Source: Frankiales bacterium (GTDB lineage Bacteria > Actinomycetota > Actinomycetes > JAFAQI01). From it: 64,000 nt of DNA. The stretch spans positions 1 to 64,000 of the forward strand of contig JAICXJ010000002.1 in assembly GCA_025980465.1 (NCBI GenBank), in the 5' to 3' direction. Positions within the stretch are counted from its first letter, which is position 1; every line of letters begins with the position of its first letter. The notes under the pieces were generated by a model, which was not told the origin of the DNA, made no database searches, and saw only the letters and a program-made list of their open reading frames with translations. Shown piece by piece: positions 52,381-61,144 of the stretch. The translations under genes were made by a program, and so were the position numbers.

Positions 52381-52847
52381 CCGGTGTGACGACTGAAGCC
52401 GATCTGGATGTGGTGCGTGGATTCTGGAACGCACTCTACGACCGGGACTGGGAGCGGATCGCCTCCTTCTTCGGCCCGACATCTGTCTACTGGGACGTTC
52501 CGGTCGGCCCCAGTGCTGCCGCGCGCGGGCCGGCCGACATCGTGTCGCGGTTGAAGCTGGGACTCGACGGACTCAGCGAATACGAACAGTTCGAGGGGCC
52601 GGTCGTCGCCAACAACGGGGTGGTGATGACCGAGCATCGCGAGGTCTGGCACTGGTCCAGCGGGGAGACCGCCTCACTGCCGTTTGTCAGCGTGATGACG
52701 GTCGCGGACGGTGTGATCACGCTGTGGAAGGACTACTGGGACTACGCGACATTGATGCAGGCGGCGCCCGCGACGTGGCACGACCGGCTGGCGAACGCCG
52801 ACCTGTCGTGGGTGTACGACGCCTCCGGCGATGGCCTCGCGCCCTAG
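52377..52847 (+). CDS. SnoaL-like / limonene-epoxide-hydrolase-like protein
   Basis: 156 residues from GTG 52377. TTEADLDVVRGFWNALYDRD, WERIASFFGPTSVYWDVPVG, then MTEHREVWHWSSGETASL and DGVITLWKDYWDY follow the NTF2-like cone fold with Asp/Arg/Trp in the pocket, near limonene-1,2-epoxide hydrolases. Coupled to the amidohydrolase; may be a small hydrolase or isomerase of its substrate. Confidence 0.82.
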   Translation: MTGVTTEADLDVVRGFWNALYDRDWERIASFFGPTSVYWDVPVGPSAAARGPADIVSRLKLGLDGLSEYEQFEGPVVANNGVVMTEHREVWHWSSGETASLPFVSVMTVADGVITLWKDYWDYATLMQAAPATWHDRLANADLSWVYDASGDGLAP

Positions 52848-52927
52848 ACGGCCCGCGGCCGGTGCCGTACGACGGGTAGCCGCTGAGGTAGCCGACCTGT
52901 GGCGTCTGGGTGAGGTCAGGACCGATG

Positions 52928-53386
52928 CTAGGCAGCTGCCTCGGCTACCGCCTTGATCCGCTCGAGGGTGCGTTGCATGTCGCGCAGGTTGCGCCGCCGG
53001 CGGAGCTTGCCAAGGGTCGCGGCGTAGAACTTCAGCGCGGCGTTGCCGGTCAGCTGGAAGGACTCGGTGACGTCGGTGCCGCCGTCGCGTGGCTCGAGCT
53101 GATAGCGCCAGGTGTTCACCGGGCGGTCACCGAAGACGACGGCGAAGCCGAAGTCGCGTTCGGGCTCGCAAGAGGTGACTTCGCAGGTCGTCCAGTAGAC
53201 GGGACCGATCTCGTTGCGCTTGACGTGGCCGCGGAAGCGGGCGCCGACGGCCGGCCCGTTCGCGCCGTCGACCCACCTCGCTTCGAAGGTCTCGGGGCTG
53301 AACTCTCCGATCCTGGTCACATCGCTGACGATCGACCAGACGGCGGCGGGGGTGGCATTCATGTGGACCGTGACGGAACCCTGCAT
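52928..53386 (-). CDS. SRPBCC (polyketide cyclase/dehydrase-like) lipid-binding protein
   Basis: 152 residues from ATG 53386 (the frame continues to 53422 but across the TesB promoter region). GSVTVHMNATPAAVWSIVSD, RIGEFSPETFEARWVDGA and GARFRGHVKRNEIGPVYW are standard for START-like SRPBCC proteins; the end NLRDMQRTLERIKAVAE is a terminal helix. Binds hydrophobic ligands. Divergent from the thioesterase with about 45 bases between. Confidence 0.88.
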   Translation of the reverse strand: MQGSVTVHMNATPAAVWSIVSDVTRIGEFSPETFEARWVDGANGPAVGARFRGHVKRNEIGPVYWTTCEVTSCEPERDFGFAVVFGDRPVNTWRYQLEPRDGGTDVTESFQLTGNAALKFYAATLGKLRRRRNLRDMQRTLERIKAVAEAAA

Positions 53387-53431
53387 GGCGGCACCGTATC
53401 GGGGTCGGACCGGGTTCGGCACACTAGGTGG

Positions 53432-54268
53432 ATGATCGCGGCCGTCGAGCAGCTGTTGTCACTGCTGGAGCTGGAGCGGCTCGACCGTGACCTGTTCCGT
53501 GGCTCGAACCCGCCCGATCCGAGCGGCCGGGAGCGGGCGTTGTTCGGAGGCCAGGTCGCTGCCCACGCCCTGCGGGCGGCGACGCTGACGGTCGATCCCG
53601 ACCACTACCCGCATTCGCTGCACGGCTACTTCTTGCGGCCCGGAAAGGCCGCTGCACCGACGATCCTGCGGGTGGACCGGATCCGCGACGGTCGCTCGTT
53701 CACGACTCGCACGGTGGTGGCCCAGCAGGACGGGGAGGCGATCTTCAGCCTCACCGCTTCATTTCACAAGGAGGAGCCGGGCGGCGAGTTCGCGACACCC
53801 ATCGCTGACGACATCCCGCTTCCGGAGGAGCTGCTCGCCATGGACGGGACGTCGGTGATGCCCACATTCCGCGGGAACGAGTCGCCGTTCGAGCGGCTCG
53901 AGGTTCCCGGTTACGGGCATTTCGAGCAGAGCGATACGCCGCGTCGTGCAATGTGGATCCGAACTCGTGACGGGTTGCCGGATGACCCCAACCTGCATGC
54001 CTGTGTCCTCACCTTCATCTCGGACATGGGGGTGGTGAGTGCCGTGCGGGCGGCGCTCGGTCGCCGCAACGACCACGGGATGGGCGCCAGCCTCGACCAC
54101 TCGGTGTGGTTGCACCGAAAGGTCCGGCTTGATGACTGGCTGCTGTTCGACGTGTCGTCCCGGTCGAACAGCGGCGCGCGAGGTCTCGGGGTCGGCTCGC
54201 TGCACACCGTCGACGGCGTACATGCCGCGACGATCGGCCAGGAAGCCCTGGTCAGGCTTCCGAGCTGA
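53432..54268 (+). CDS. Acyl-CoA thioesterase II (TesB-type)
   Basis: 278 residues from ATG 53432; an upstream open frame to 52910 is antisense to the SRPBCC gene and rejected. Double hot-dog fold: LFGGQVAAHALRAATLTVD, HSLHGYFLRPGKAAAPTILR, FTTRTVVAQQDGEAIFSLTA, FISDMGVVSAVRAAL and GASLDHSVWLHRKVRLDDWL, the last holding the catalytic Asp-His region. Hydrolyses medium/long acyl-CoAs to release CoA. Confidence 0.92.
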   Translation: MIAAVEQLLSLLELERLDRDLFRGSNPPDPSGRERALFGGQVAAHALRAATLTVDPDHYPHSLHGYFLRPGKAAAPTILRVDRIRDGRSFTTRTVVAQQDGEAIFSLTASFHKEEPGGEFATPIADDIPLPEELLAMDGTSVMPTFRGNESPFERLEVPGYGHFEQSDTPRRAMWIRTRDGLPDDPNLHACVLTFISDMGVVSAVRAALGRRNDHGMGASLDHSVWLHRKVRLDDWLLFDVSSRSNSGARGLGVGSLHTVDGVHAATIGQEALVRLPS

Positions 54269-54354
54269 GGAGCGCAGCGCAGCGCAGGTTCGCCTTCTGG
54301 CTGCGACCTGCCACTCGCGGGCTTACTGCGCGCGACTAGGGGGACATTTCTCGC

Positions 54355-54543
54355 ATGATGAATCTGCTGGTGCTCCTCGCTGTCATCTCGGGCGTCGGCA
54401 TTGCGCTCTACTGCATGATCTGTGAACGCCTGGAAGCCAACCGCCAGTGGCGGGCCGCCCACCCGGCACGCCGACGTGAAGCCGTTGCGCTGTCTCCGGC
54501 CACTCTCGAGCCGGCCGCTGAGCTCGCTGTACCCCGCCTCTGA
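54355..54543 (+). CDS. Small single-helix membrane protein
   Basis: 62 residues from ATG 54355, AGGGGGA at 54338-54344. Residues about 3-23 form one membrane helix (LLVLLAVISGVGIALYCMIC) followed by a basic, Arg/Ala-rich cytoplasmic tail. No family recognised. Lies 86 bases after the thioesterase and converges with the epimerase. Confidence 0.55.
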   Translation: MMNLLVLLAVISGVGIALYCMICERLEANRQWRAAHPARRREAVALSPATLEPAAELAVPRL

Positions 54544-54565
54544 GTGCTGTCGCCCACGGCGCCGG

Positions 54566-55558
54566 CTAGCCGCGAATCGTCGCCTGCAGCGCCTCGAGGC
54601 CGGTGTACCTCGGCGTCCATCCCAGTTGGGTCCGGGCGCGCGTGGTGTCCATGATCGCGGGCTGGCTGATTGCCTCGACCCACTGCGCGAATGAGGGCAG
54701 GTAGGGCAGTTGCGCCAACCGGCGCGCGAGGGCCCGCGCCGGGCGGCCGGGCAGGGGAAGCGGCCAGAAGCCGAGTTCGCGGACGACATCGACTGCACTG
54801 AGTACGCCGTCTCCGGCGATGTTGTAGGCACCTGACGGGCCGGCGCCGACGATGCATTGCAGGAGCGCATCACCGACATCGTCTTCGTGGATGAACTGAA
54901 TCGGAATGTCCGGCACCACGACCGGGAGCGGAAGCGGCGAGCGGCGCAGCCGAGTCTGTAACGGTCGGCCGAGCGGCCCCAGCGGGCCCGGCAGCAGGGC
55001 CTTGGCACCTACCGCGTTCGGTCCCAGGACGACGGGCGGGCGCAGGAGATACACCTCGAGCTCGGGATGACGGCTCGACGCGTCGTGCAGGAGCTCCTCG
55101 ATCTCGGCCTTCTCTCGGGCATAGAACAACCGATTGGCGGGCCGGGTCGGCCAGGTCTCGGTCATCCCTACCGGGTTGTCGCGGTGAAACCCGTACGCTG
55201 CCACCGACGAGGAGTAGACAAACCGCTTGGCTCCGCTCGCGACGCTCGCTTCGAAGACGTTCAGGGTGCCGTCGACATTGATCGATCGGGTGCTCTGCGC
55301 ACTGCCGCCCACGATCAGAAAGGCGAGGTGCACGACGACGTCGGCGGCGTTCAGCGCGTCGCTCAGGGCGGCCGGGTCACGGACGTCCCCGCGGCGATAC
55401 TCCATCTTCGTCCAACCCCGTGAGGATGGATCGAACGGGCGTCGAGCGATCCCGACGATCTTGGCGATGCGGTCATCACGCTGTAACAACGGCATCAGTC
55501 CGGCGCCGAACGTTCCGGTCGGGCCGGTGACCGCGACAGTCAGGCCGCTTTCGCTCAT
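54566..55558 (-). CDS. NAD-dependent epimerase/dehydratase-like protein
   Basis: 330 residues from ATG 55558; a longer frame starts at 55591 in the gap. Extended SDR: VAVTGPTGTFGAGLMPLL, VVHLAFLIVGGSAQS, FVYSSSVAAYGFHRD (Ser) and YAREKAEIEELL (YxxxK), then IQFIHEDDVGDALLQC and AYNIAGDGVLS. May act on a sugar nucleotide or a hydroxysteroid-like substrate; the family is broad. Last gene of the six-gene minus operon. Confidence 0.85.
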   Translation of the reverse strand: MSESGLTVAVTGPTGTFGAGLMPLLQRDDRIAKIVGIARRPFDPSSRGWTKMEYRRGDVRDPAALSDALNAADVVVHLAFLIVGGSAQSTRSINVDGTLNVFEASVASGAKRFVYSSSVAAYGFHRDNPVGMTETWPTRPANRLFYAREKAEIEELLHDASSRHPELEVYLLRPPVVLGPNAVGAKALLPGPLGPLGRPLQTRLRRSPLPLPVVVPDIPIQFIHEDDVGDALLQCIVGAGPSGAYNIAGDGVLSAVDVVRELGFWPLPLPGRPARALARRLAQLPYLPSFAQWVEAISQPAIMDTTRARTQLGWTPRYTGLEALQATIRG

Positions 55559-55594
55559 CCCGGTTGTGCTACCCAACCGGCGCCCTGACATGTG

Positions 55595-57169
55595 CTAGCC
55601 GGTTGCGGCAGCGCGGGCTCGGTATTCCTCGCGCAGCTTGCGCTTGTACAGCTTGCCGTTGTCCTCGCGAGGGAGCCGGTCGACGAAGTCGACGGACCGC
55701 GGGCACTTGTACGACGGAAGGTTGCCGCGGGCGAAGTCGATCATCTCCTGGGCGAGCGCCGGGCTCGGCGACAGTCCCGGTTGCAGCTCGACGACCGCCT
55801 TGACCTCCTCGCCCCACTCCCGGTTCGGCACACCGATGACAGCGACGTCTCCGACTGCCGGATGGCTGATCAGGCAGGCCTCCACCTCGGCCGGGTAGAT
55901 GTTCACGCCGCCGGAGATGATGAGGTTCGCGCTGCGGTCGGTGAGAAACAACCAGCCGTCTGCGTCGAGGTAACCGACGTCGCCGAGGAAGTAGTAGTCG
56001 CCGTCGTAGGAGTTGGCGGTTTTCTCCTCATCGTGGTGATAGCTGAACCGGCCCTCCTCCGGCGCCCTCAGGTAAAGCGTGCCGGTCTCGCCCGGACCGA
56101 GGAGGTCGCCCTCCTCATCCCGAATCTGGACCAGGCCGTCCGCCGGCCGGCCGACCGTGCCGGGCCGGGCCAGCCACTCCGTTGGCGAGACGATGGTCGT
56201 GAGGCCCTCAGTTGCGCCGTAGTACTCCCACACCACCGGACCGAACCAGTCGATGAAGTTCTGCTTCACCGGCACCGGGCAGGGAGCGGCACCGTGCCAG
56301 ATCACCCGCATCGAGCTGACGTCGTAGCTCGACCGGACATCCTCCGGCAACGACAGCAGCCGGTGGAACATCGTGGGGACCATGTGGGTGTGGGTGATCT
56401 TGTGCTCCTGGATGAGCCGTAGCGTCTCCTCGGCCTCCCAGTCGTCCATCAGCACGAGCGTGGTGCCGAAGGTCAGCGGCAGTCCGATCGTGAAGGTCAG
56501 CGGCGCCGCGTGGTACGCCGGGCCGGTCACCAGCGTCCGGTCAGTCCCGGCCTGGAAGCCGGAGGCGGCCTTGAGCGTCTCCATCTGGGCCATTGCGTTG
56601 GGGCTCATCGTGCCGGTCATCTTGCGGTGGACGCCCTTCGGCCGGCCGGTGGTGCCGGAGGTGTAGAGCATCGTCCCGCCCAGACTCGGGTCCGCCAGAT
56701 CGGAGCCGTCGACTCCGTCGAGGGCGCGGTAGAGGTCGCTGAACCCGTCGATCTCGCCTCCGACCGAGAGCTTCAGGCCGGGGTTCGCTTCGGCGGCGGC
56801 CTTCGCTGCGACTGCGGCAAACCGCGCGTCAGCAATGAACGCCTTCGCGCCGGAGTCGGCGACGACGTAGGCCGCCTCGTCGGCGGTCACATGCCAGTTG
56901 ATCGGCGTGAGACGCAGTCCGGAGCGGTTGGTTGCCTGCAGCACTTCGACGAACTCGGGACGGTTCGCGCACAGCAGCGCGACACCGTCGCCCGCAGCGA
57001 TGCCGTGGGCCCGAAGCAGGCGGGCGATCTGGTTGGCCCGGGAGTTGAGCTCGCCGTACGTTCGGCTGCCGTACTCGGAGATGACCGCCGGCACGTCTGG
57101 CTGCAGCTGCGCCCACAGCGAGTTGATCGTGCCGGTGCGCATCGCCCTCTCGATCGGGCTCTCGGTCAT
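55595..57169 (-). CDS. Acyl-CoA ligase (AMP-forming)
   Basis: 524 residues. TMLYTSGTTGRPKGVHRKMT (phosphate loop), YYGATEGLTTIVSPTEW, LTDRSANLIISGGVNIYPAE (hinge) and REDNGKLYKRKLREEY with the A10 lysine. Fatty-acid or aromatic-acid CoA ligase; the substrate pocket was not assigned. The start overlaps the MFS stop (ATGA). Confidence 0.93.
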   Translation of the reverse strand: MTESPIERAMRTGTINSLWAQLQPDVPAVISEYGSRTYGELNSRANQIARLLRAHGIAAGDGVALLCANRPEFVEVLQATNRSGLRLTPINWHVTADEAAYVVADSGAKAFIADARFAAVAAKAAAEANPGLKLSVGGEIDGFSDLYRALDGVDGSDLADPSLGGTMLYTSGTTGRPKGVHRKMTGTMSPNAMAQMETLKAASGFQAGTDRTLVTGPAYHAAPLTFTIGLPLTFGTTLVLMDDWEAEETLRLIQEHKITHTHMVPTMFHRLLSLPEDVRSSYDVSSMRVIWHGAAPCPVPVKQNFIDWFGPVVWEYYGATEGLTTIVSPTEWLARPGTVGRPADGLVQIRDEEGDLLGPGETGTLYLRAPEEGRFSYHHDEEKTANSYDGDYYFLGDVGYLDADGWLFLTDRSANLIISGGVNIYPAEVEACLISHPAVGDVAVIGVPNREWGEEVKAVVELQPGLSPSPALAQEMIDFARGNLPSYKCPRSVDFVDRLPREDNGKLYKRKLREEYRARAAATG

Positions 57170-58542
57170 CCGTTCTCCTCTACGGGTTGCCGCGGGATCG
57201 CCGTACTAACACTTCGCCAGATCGGGCGCGCCGGCCGGACGACGATCGCGATGACGATGGCGATGGCGCCTCCACCGGCCAGCACATCACTGACCGAGGT
57301 TGCCGTCGTGATCGGCCCGGCGGCGAGCAGGCCGAGTGGGACGGTGCCACCAAAACCCATCATGTACAGCGCCATCACCCGCCCGCGCACCGCGTCGTCC
57401 AGGTGCTCCTGGAGCCGGGTCGACAGCGACGTGACCGCCGCGAAGTAGAAGAACCCGACCAGGAACACGACCGGGTACGACGGCCCGGGGGTTCGCAGCA
57501 GCGAGAACCCGACCAGCGCCGCACCGAACATTGTCAGCGCGATGGCGATGATGACGTCCCGGCGGTATCCGACCAGGACTGAGCCGACCGCAATCGCGCC
57601 GGTGGCGGCGCCGAGGCCGAAGCAGGCGTAGAGCAGCCCGTAGGCGAGCCCGGTGACGTCGAGGCCGAGATTACGGGCCGCGATGACCGGCATCAGTCCG
57701 ATGAACGGCAGGCAGAACAACGAGATTGCCGCGATCGTCAGCAAAACTGATCGGACCAGCGGGTCGCGGCGCGCGACCGCGACGCCGCCGAGCAGGCGAC
57801 GCAGCCCGACCTCCCCGGTGGCGGGCGGCTGTGGGACGCCACCGATCAGGATGGCGCCGAGGACCGCGAACAGATATGTGCCGGCGTTGATCGCGAACAC
57901 GCCGCTGGCATGAATGCTCGGTAGCAACACGCCGCCGATCGCCGGTCCCACCACCCGCGAGAGGTTCATCTGCACCGACTGCAGTGAGATCGCACCCGGC
58001 AGGTCGGGGCGCGGAACCAGGTTGGGCATCAGGCTCGACAGCGGTGGCCCGGTCAGCGCGTTGCCGACCCCAATCGCCAGCACGACGGCAAGAAGTAGGA
58101 CGCGCGACGGATGCGAGGTCGTCGCCACCCAGGCGAGGATCGCGGAGAACGCCAGCTGCTCGAGGTTGGTGAGCACCAACAGGCGCCGACGGTCGACGAG
58201 GTCGGCAAGCAGGCCGCCGACCGGCGCGAGTACGAGCAGCGGCCCCAGCTGGGCGAAGCCGACCAGGGCGACGAAGTTCGCCGAGTGCGACAACCGGTAG
58301 GCGAACGCCCCGAGCGCGATGTTCTGCATCCAGGTGCCGACATTGGAGGCGAACGTCGCGATCCAGATCCGCCGGAAGTCGCGGGACCGCAGCGCGGATC
58401 GCGCCGTACCCGGCCGGGCCCGCAGCTCGCCGGGGCTGAGCGCGACGTCACCCGCGACCGTGGCTTCCTCGACGGCGGCGACGTCGGCGCCGATTGACTC
58501 GGACAGGGCCGCACTCACGTCACGCAGCTCGGCCCGGCTCAC
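57166..58542 (-). CDS. MFS transporter (EntS/TetA-like, MFS_3)
   Basis: 458 residues from GTG 58542. An N-terminal about 50-residue hydrophilic part precedes DFRRIWIATFASNVGTWMQN, then 12 helices; PVGGLLADLVDRRRLLVLTN is the loop 2-3 motif and LQEHLDDAVRGRVMALYMMG is typical of MFS_3 exporters. The frame is open to 59361, but that region is antisense-like shadow of the hydroxylase gene, so the later start is used. Another GTG at codon 9 is possible. Confidence 0.85.
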   Translation of the reverse strand: MSRAELRDVSAALSESIGADVAAVEEATVAGDVALSPGELRARPGTARSALRSRDFRRIWIATFASNVGTWMQNIALGAFAYRLSHSANFVALVGFAQLGPLLVLAPVGGLLADLVDRRRLLVLTNLEQLAFSAILAWVATTSHPSRVLLLAVVLAIGVGNALTGPPLSSLMPNLVPRPDLPGAISLQSVQMNLSRVVGPAIGGVLLPSIHASGVFAINAGTYLFAVLGAILIGGVPQPPATGEVGLRRLLGGVAVARRDPLVRSVLLTIAAISLFCLPFIGLMPVIAARNLGLDVTGLAYGLLYACFGLGAATGAIAVGSVLVGYRRDVIIAIALTMFGAALVGFSLLRTPGPSYPVVFLVGFFYFAAVTSLSTRLQEHLDDAVRGRVMALYMMGFGGTVPLGLLAAGPITTATSVSDVLAGGGAIAIVIAIVVRPARPIWRSVSTAIPRQPVEENG

Positions 58543-58583
58543 CTCGGCAGTATGCCGAACCCGGTTCGGTTTCGCGACGGCCG

Positions 58584-59264
58584 TCAGCCCTGGCCGGAGA
58601 GGGTGAGCGCGGTCGGGGAGACCGGGACCTCGATGCGGTCGGGGGCGGTGCCGAGCAGCCGGTCGGCCGAGGTCGACACCACCCCGAACCAGTAGTGCTC
58701 GTTTCGATAGTGGTGCAGCCGATGCGCGCGCCAGCGCGACCGGTACCACCCGCTCCGGGGCTGGTACGGCGAGTGGATGAGGAAGTGGATCCATTCGTCG
58801 GCGAGCAGCGAGCCCAGGCCGGCCGCCGCAGCGGTGGTCGCCCGACGGCGGTCCGGGGCGGTCATCGCGAGGGCGAGTGTGCCGCCGACCAGACCGGCGG
58901 TCACCGGCACCGGGAGTAGCACCAGATCGAGGTCCTTCGGGTCCTCGTGGTGGCGACGGTGGGTGTTCGCCGCGAACGACTCGCGGCGACGGCCGTCGCT
59001 GCCAAGCCGCGAGTGATGCAGGACGAAGACGTGCAGTGCCCACTCGGCGATCGGATGCACCGCCACCACTCCCGTCGCCACCGCGAGGTCGGCGCGCCGG
59101 AACCGGCCCAGCCGGATCCGCAATCGGGCGACACCGGCGAGCGCGACCGCGATCATCACCGGACCCGGCCGGGCGGCGAACTCGCGAGCACACCCGACCT
59201 TGGTCGCAGCCGCGGCAACATCGCTGTAGTGCCGTCGTGTGACGGGGCCGCGACGCCGCCTCAT
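58584..59264 (-). CDS. Fatty acid hydroxylase/sterol desaturase superfamily membrane protein
   Basis: 226 residues. The di-iron histidine clusters are HVFVLHHSR, NTHRRHHEDPKD and WRAHRLHHYRNEHYWFG, matching the HxxxH/HxxHH arrangement. Membrane helices near residues 36-70 and 118-150. ATG overlaps the stop of the LLM gene upstream. Hydroxylates or desaturates a lipid in the membrane, with substrate unknown (carotenoid, sterol-like or fatty acyl). Confidence 0.88.
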   Translation of the reverse strand: MRRRRGPVTRRHYSDVAAAATKVGCAREFAARPGPVMIAVALAGVARLRIRLGRFRRADLAVATGVVAVHPIAEWALHVFVLHHSRLGSDGRRRESFAANTHRRHHEDPKDLDLVLLPVPVTAGLVGGTLALAMTAPDRRRATTAAAAGLGSLLADEWIHFLIHSPYQPRSGWYRSRWRAHRLHHYRNEHYWFGVVSTSADRLLGTAPDRIEVPVSPTALTLSGQG

Positions 59265-60298
59265 CGGGCCGTCTCGGCGTGCAGGGCGCGGGCCACCGCG
59301 CCCCAGCGATCCAGCGATCCGGCATCGCGCTGCCAGGCGGCGCAGGCGAAATACAGCACACCCCGGGTTGCGATTCCGCCGTACCGATCAGCCAGGCCGG
59401 CAGCGACCTCCTCGACGTCTCCCATCACGATGAAATGGTCGAGCAGGTCGTCCGGCACCTCGGCGGCCATCCCAGGGATGTCGCCGGCGCGCTGCTTCAC
59501 CCGGATCGCTTCCGTCGTGCCCGGGTGGCCGAGCTGTTCGAACAGGAATGCGTAGTTCGGTGTCGAGCCGTAGAAGGCGACCTGGATCCGGGCCAGTTCG
59601 CGCCACTCCCGTTGCTCATCTTTGGCGGCGCCGAGTGCTGTGAACGCCGGTGCGATCAGGGCGAGCGCGGCCGGATCTCTGCCCGCCCTCGCCGCCCCCG
59701 CCGCGAGGCCGGGCAGCACCGTCTCGCGCAGGTAGGTCGGGTTGTTGAGAGGATGGACGTGCACTCCGTCGGCAACCGCGCCGGCCATTTCCAGCATCCA
59801 CGGGTTGACCGCCGCGATGTCGATCGGCGGGTCAGGCGCCTCGATCGGGCCGGGGGACCACAGCGCGGGAAGGAGGGACAGGTCGTAGAACGCGCCCTGG
59901 TGGGCCAACGGTGCACTGCCGCGAAAGGCCTGGAAACAGTCGCGCAGCGTCTCGACGTAGTCCCGCAGCCGCGGTCCGGGAGGGTCGAAGTCGACCCCGT
60001 ACCGGCGCTCGATGTGGGCGCGGACCTGGGTGCCGAGACCGAGGCGGAAGCGGCCGCCGGTCAACTCGGCGAGCTCCCAGGCAAGTTGGGCAGTGACCAT
60101 CGGGCTGCGCGGGAACGCCACGGCTATGCCGGTTGCCAGATCAAGGTCGGCAGCAAGGGCGGCGGCCGCACAGGCGAGAAACGCCGTCCGACCGGCTTCG
60201 GTCACCACCAACCCGTCGAAGCCGACTCGCGCCGCGTCGGTGGCCAGCCGCTGCACGTCGCGTAGCCCCATGCCGGTCACCATCAGGTCGACCTTCAT
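59261..60298 (-). CDS. LLM class F420-dependent oxidoreductase
   Basis: 345 residues. FDGLVVTEAGRTAFLACAAA, ATGIAVAFPRSPMVTAQLAW, ELTGGRFRLGLGTQVRAHIE and HYG-like RRYGVDFDPPGPRLRDYVE, then PPIDIAAVNPWMLEMAGAVA match the TIGR03617-type F420-LLM group. Starts 5 bases after the dioxygenase stop and overlaps the hydroxylase start (ATGA). Confidence 0.9.
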   Translation of the reverse strand: MKVDLMVTGMGLRDVQRLATDAARVGFDGLVVTEAGRTAFLACAAAALAADLDLATGIAVAFPRSPMVTAQLAWELAELTGGRFRLGLGTQVRAHIERRYGVDFDPPGPRLRDYVETLRDCFQAFRGSAPLAHQGAFYDLSLLPALWSPGPIEAPDPPIDIAAVNPWMLEMAGAVADGVHVHPLNNPTYLRETVLPGLAAGAARAGRDPAALALIAPAFTALGAAKDEQREWRELARIQVAFYGSTPNYAFLFEQLGHPGTTEAIRVKQRAGDIPGMAAEVPDDLLDHFIVMGDVEEVAAGLADRYGGIATRGVLYFACAAWQRDAGSLDRWGAVARALHAETAR

Positions 60299-60303
60299 CG
60301 CCG

Positions 60304-61107
60304 TCAGTTGTCCCAGACCATCGTGCTTGCCAGCCGGTCACCAACGAGCAGGTCGAGTGGCCGCTGCTTGTCGATGTGACCGATCAGCCCGTGGTAGACG
60401 TCGTATCCGAGGAGTTCCTGCAGCCGTGGCGGGAAGCGACGCACGAGATCGCCGGGCACCCCGAGCTGCTGGTTTTCCTGCTGACGCATGAAGCCGGCGC
60501 AGTAGTTCATCGCGATGCCGTAGCGCCGCTCGGCGGTGCGGTTCGCTCCGCCGCTGTGCCAGAGTGCGCCGTCCCAGACCAGCACGCTGCCCTTGGACAT
60601 CTCGGCCGGAATCGTTTCGTAGTCGCCGCCGTACTGCGGGTTCTCCAACCGATGTGAGCCGGGCACCAGCCGGGTGGCGCCGTTGGCGTCGGTGAAGTCG
60701 GTGATCGCCCACATCGTGTTGCAGACCAGCGGCGGATGCGGTTTCGGCAGCGGGATCAAGATGTCGTCGCTGTGGATCGGCTGTGCCTTCTCGTCGGGGC
60801 AGATCACGATGGAGGACAGCGAGGAGATCAGACATCCCGGGTCGAGGACGCCTTCCACCACGGGCAGCACCGACTCCCAGATCGGGATCTGCTGGTAGAG
60901 CTCGCCGTGGACCAGCAGGTTGTAGACCCGCAACGTGCGGGCGCCCTCGAAGTCGTTGTCCGCCGGTACGACGCCGAGGTCGCGTTCGAGCCGGTCGAGG
61001 TCGGCGCGGAGGGCGTCGGCGAGGTCAGTCGGGAACGCGTCCTCGATGACTGCGTAGCCGTCCTTGCCGACCTTGGCCACCGCTTCGGTGATCACATCGT
61101 CTGGCAC
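60304..61107 (-). CDS. Phytanoyl-CoA dioxygenase (PhyH) family protein
   Basis: 267 residues from GTG 61107; the frame extends to 61233 but that crosses the divergent LLM start. Fe(II)/2-oxoglutarate ligands: His and Asp in QPIHSDDILIPLP and the distal His in GALWHSGGANRT, with the 2OG-binding Arg in the following RTAERRYG. TDANGATRLVPGSHRLE is the PhyH signature. Hydroxylates a lipid or isoprenoid substrate. First gene of the six-gene minus operon. Confidence 0.9.
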   Translation of the reverse strand: MPDDVITEAVAKVGKDGYAVIEDAFPTDLADALRADLDRLERDLGVVPADNDFEGARTLRVYNLLVHGELYQQIPIWESVLPVVEGVLDPGCLISSLSSIVICPDEKAQPIHSDDILIPLPKPHPPLVCNTMWAITDFTDANGATRLVPGSHRLENPQYGGDYETIPAEMSKGSVLVWDGALWHSGGANRTAERRYGIAMNYCAGFMRQQENQQLGVPGDLVRRFPPRLQELLGYDVYHGLIGHIDKQRPLDLLVGDRLASTMVWDN

Positions 61108-61144
61108 CGCCTCAGTATCCCGCCGGACCTGCAAGGCTGCAGGG

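Noticed and set aside
52910-54268. TesB thioesterase with a 174-residue N-terminal extension
   Set aside because: The extension is antisense to the SRPBCC gene and does not look like protein; ATG 53432 begins the normal TesB fold.
57166-59361. A 731-residue fusion of the MFS transporter with a long N-terminal region
   Set aside because: The extra 273 residues overlap the hydroxylase gene in another frame and are Arg/Pro-rich; the GTG at 58542 gives a normal MFS length.
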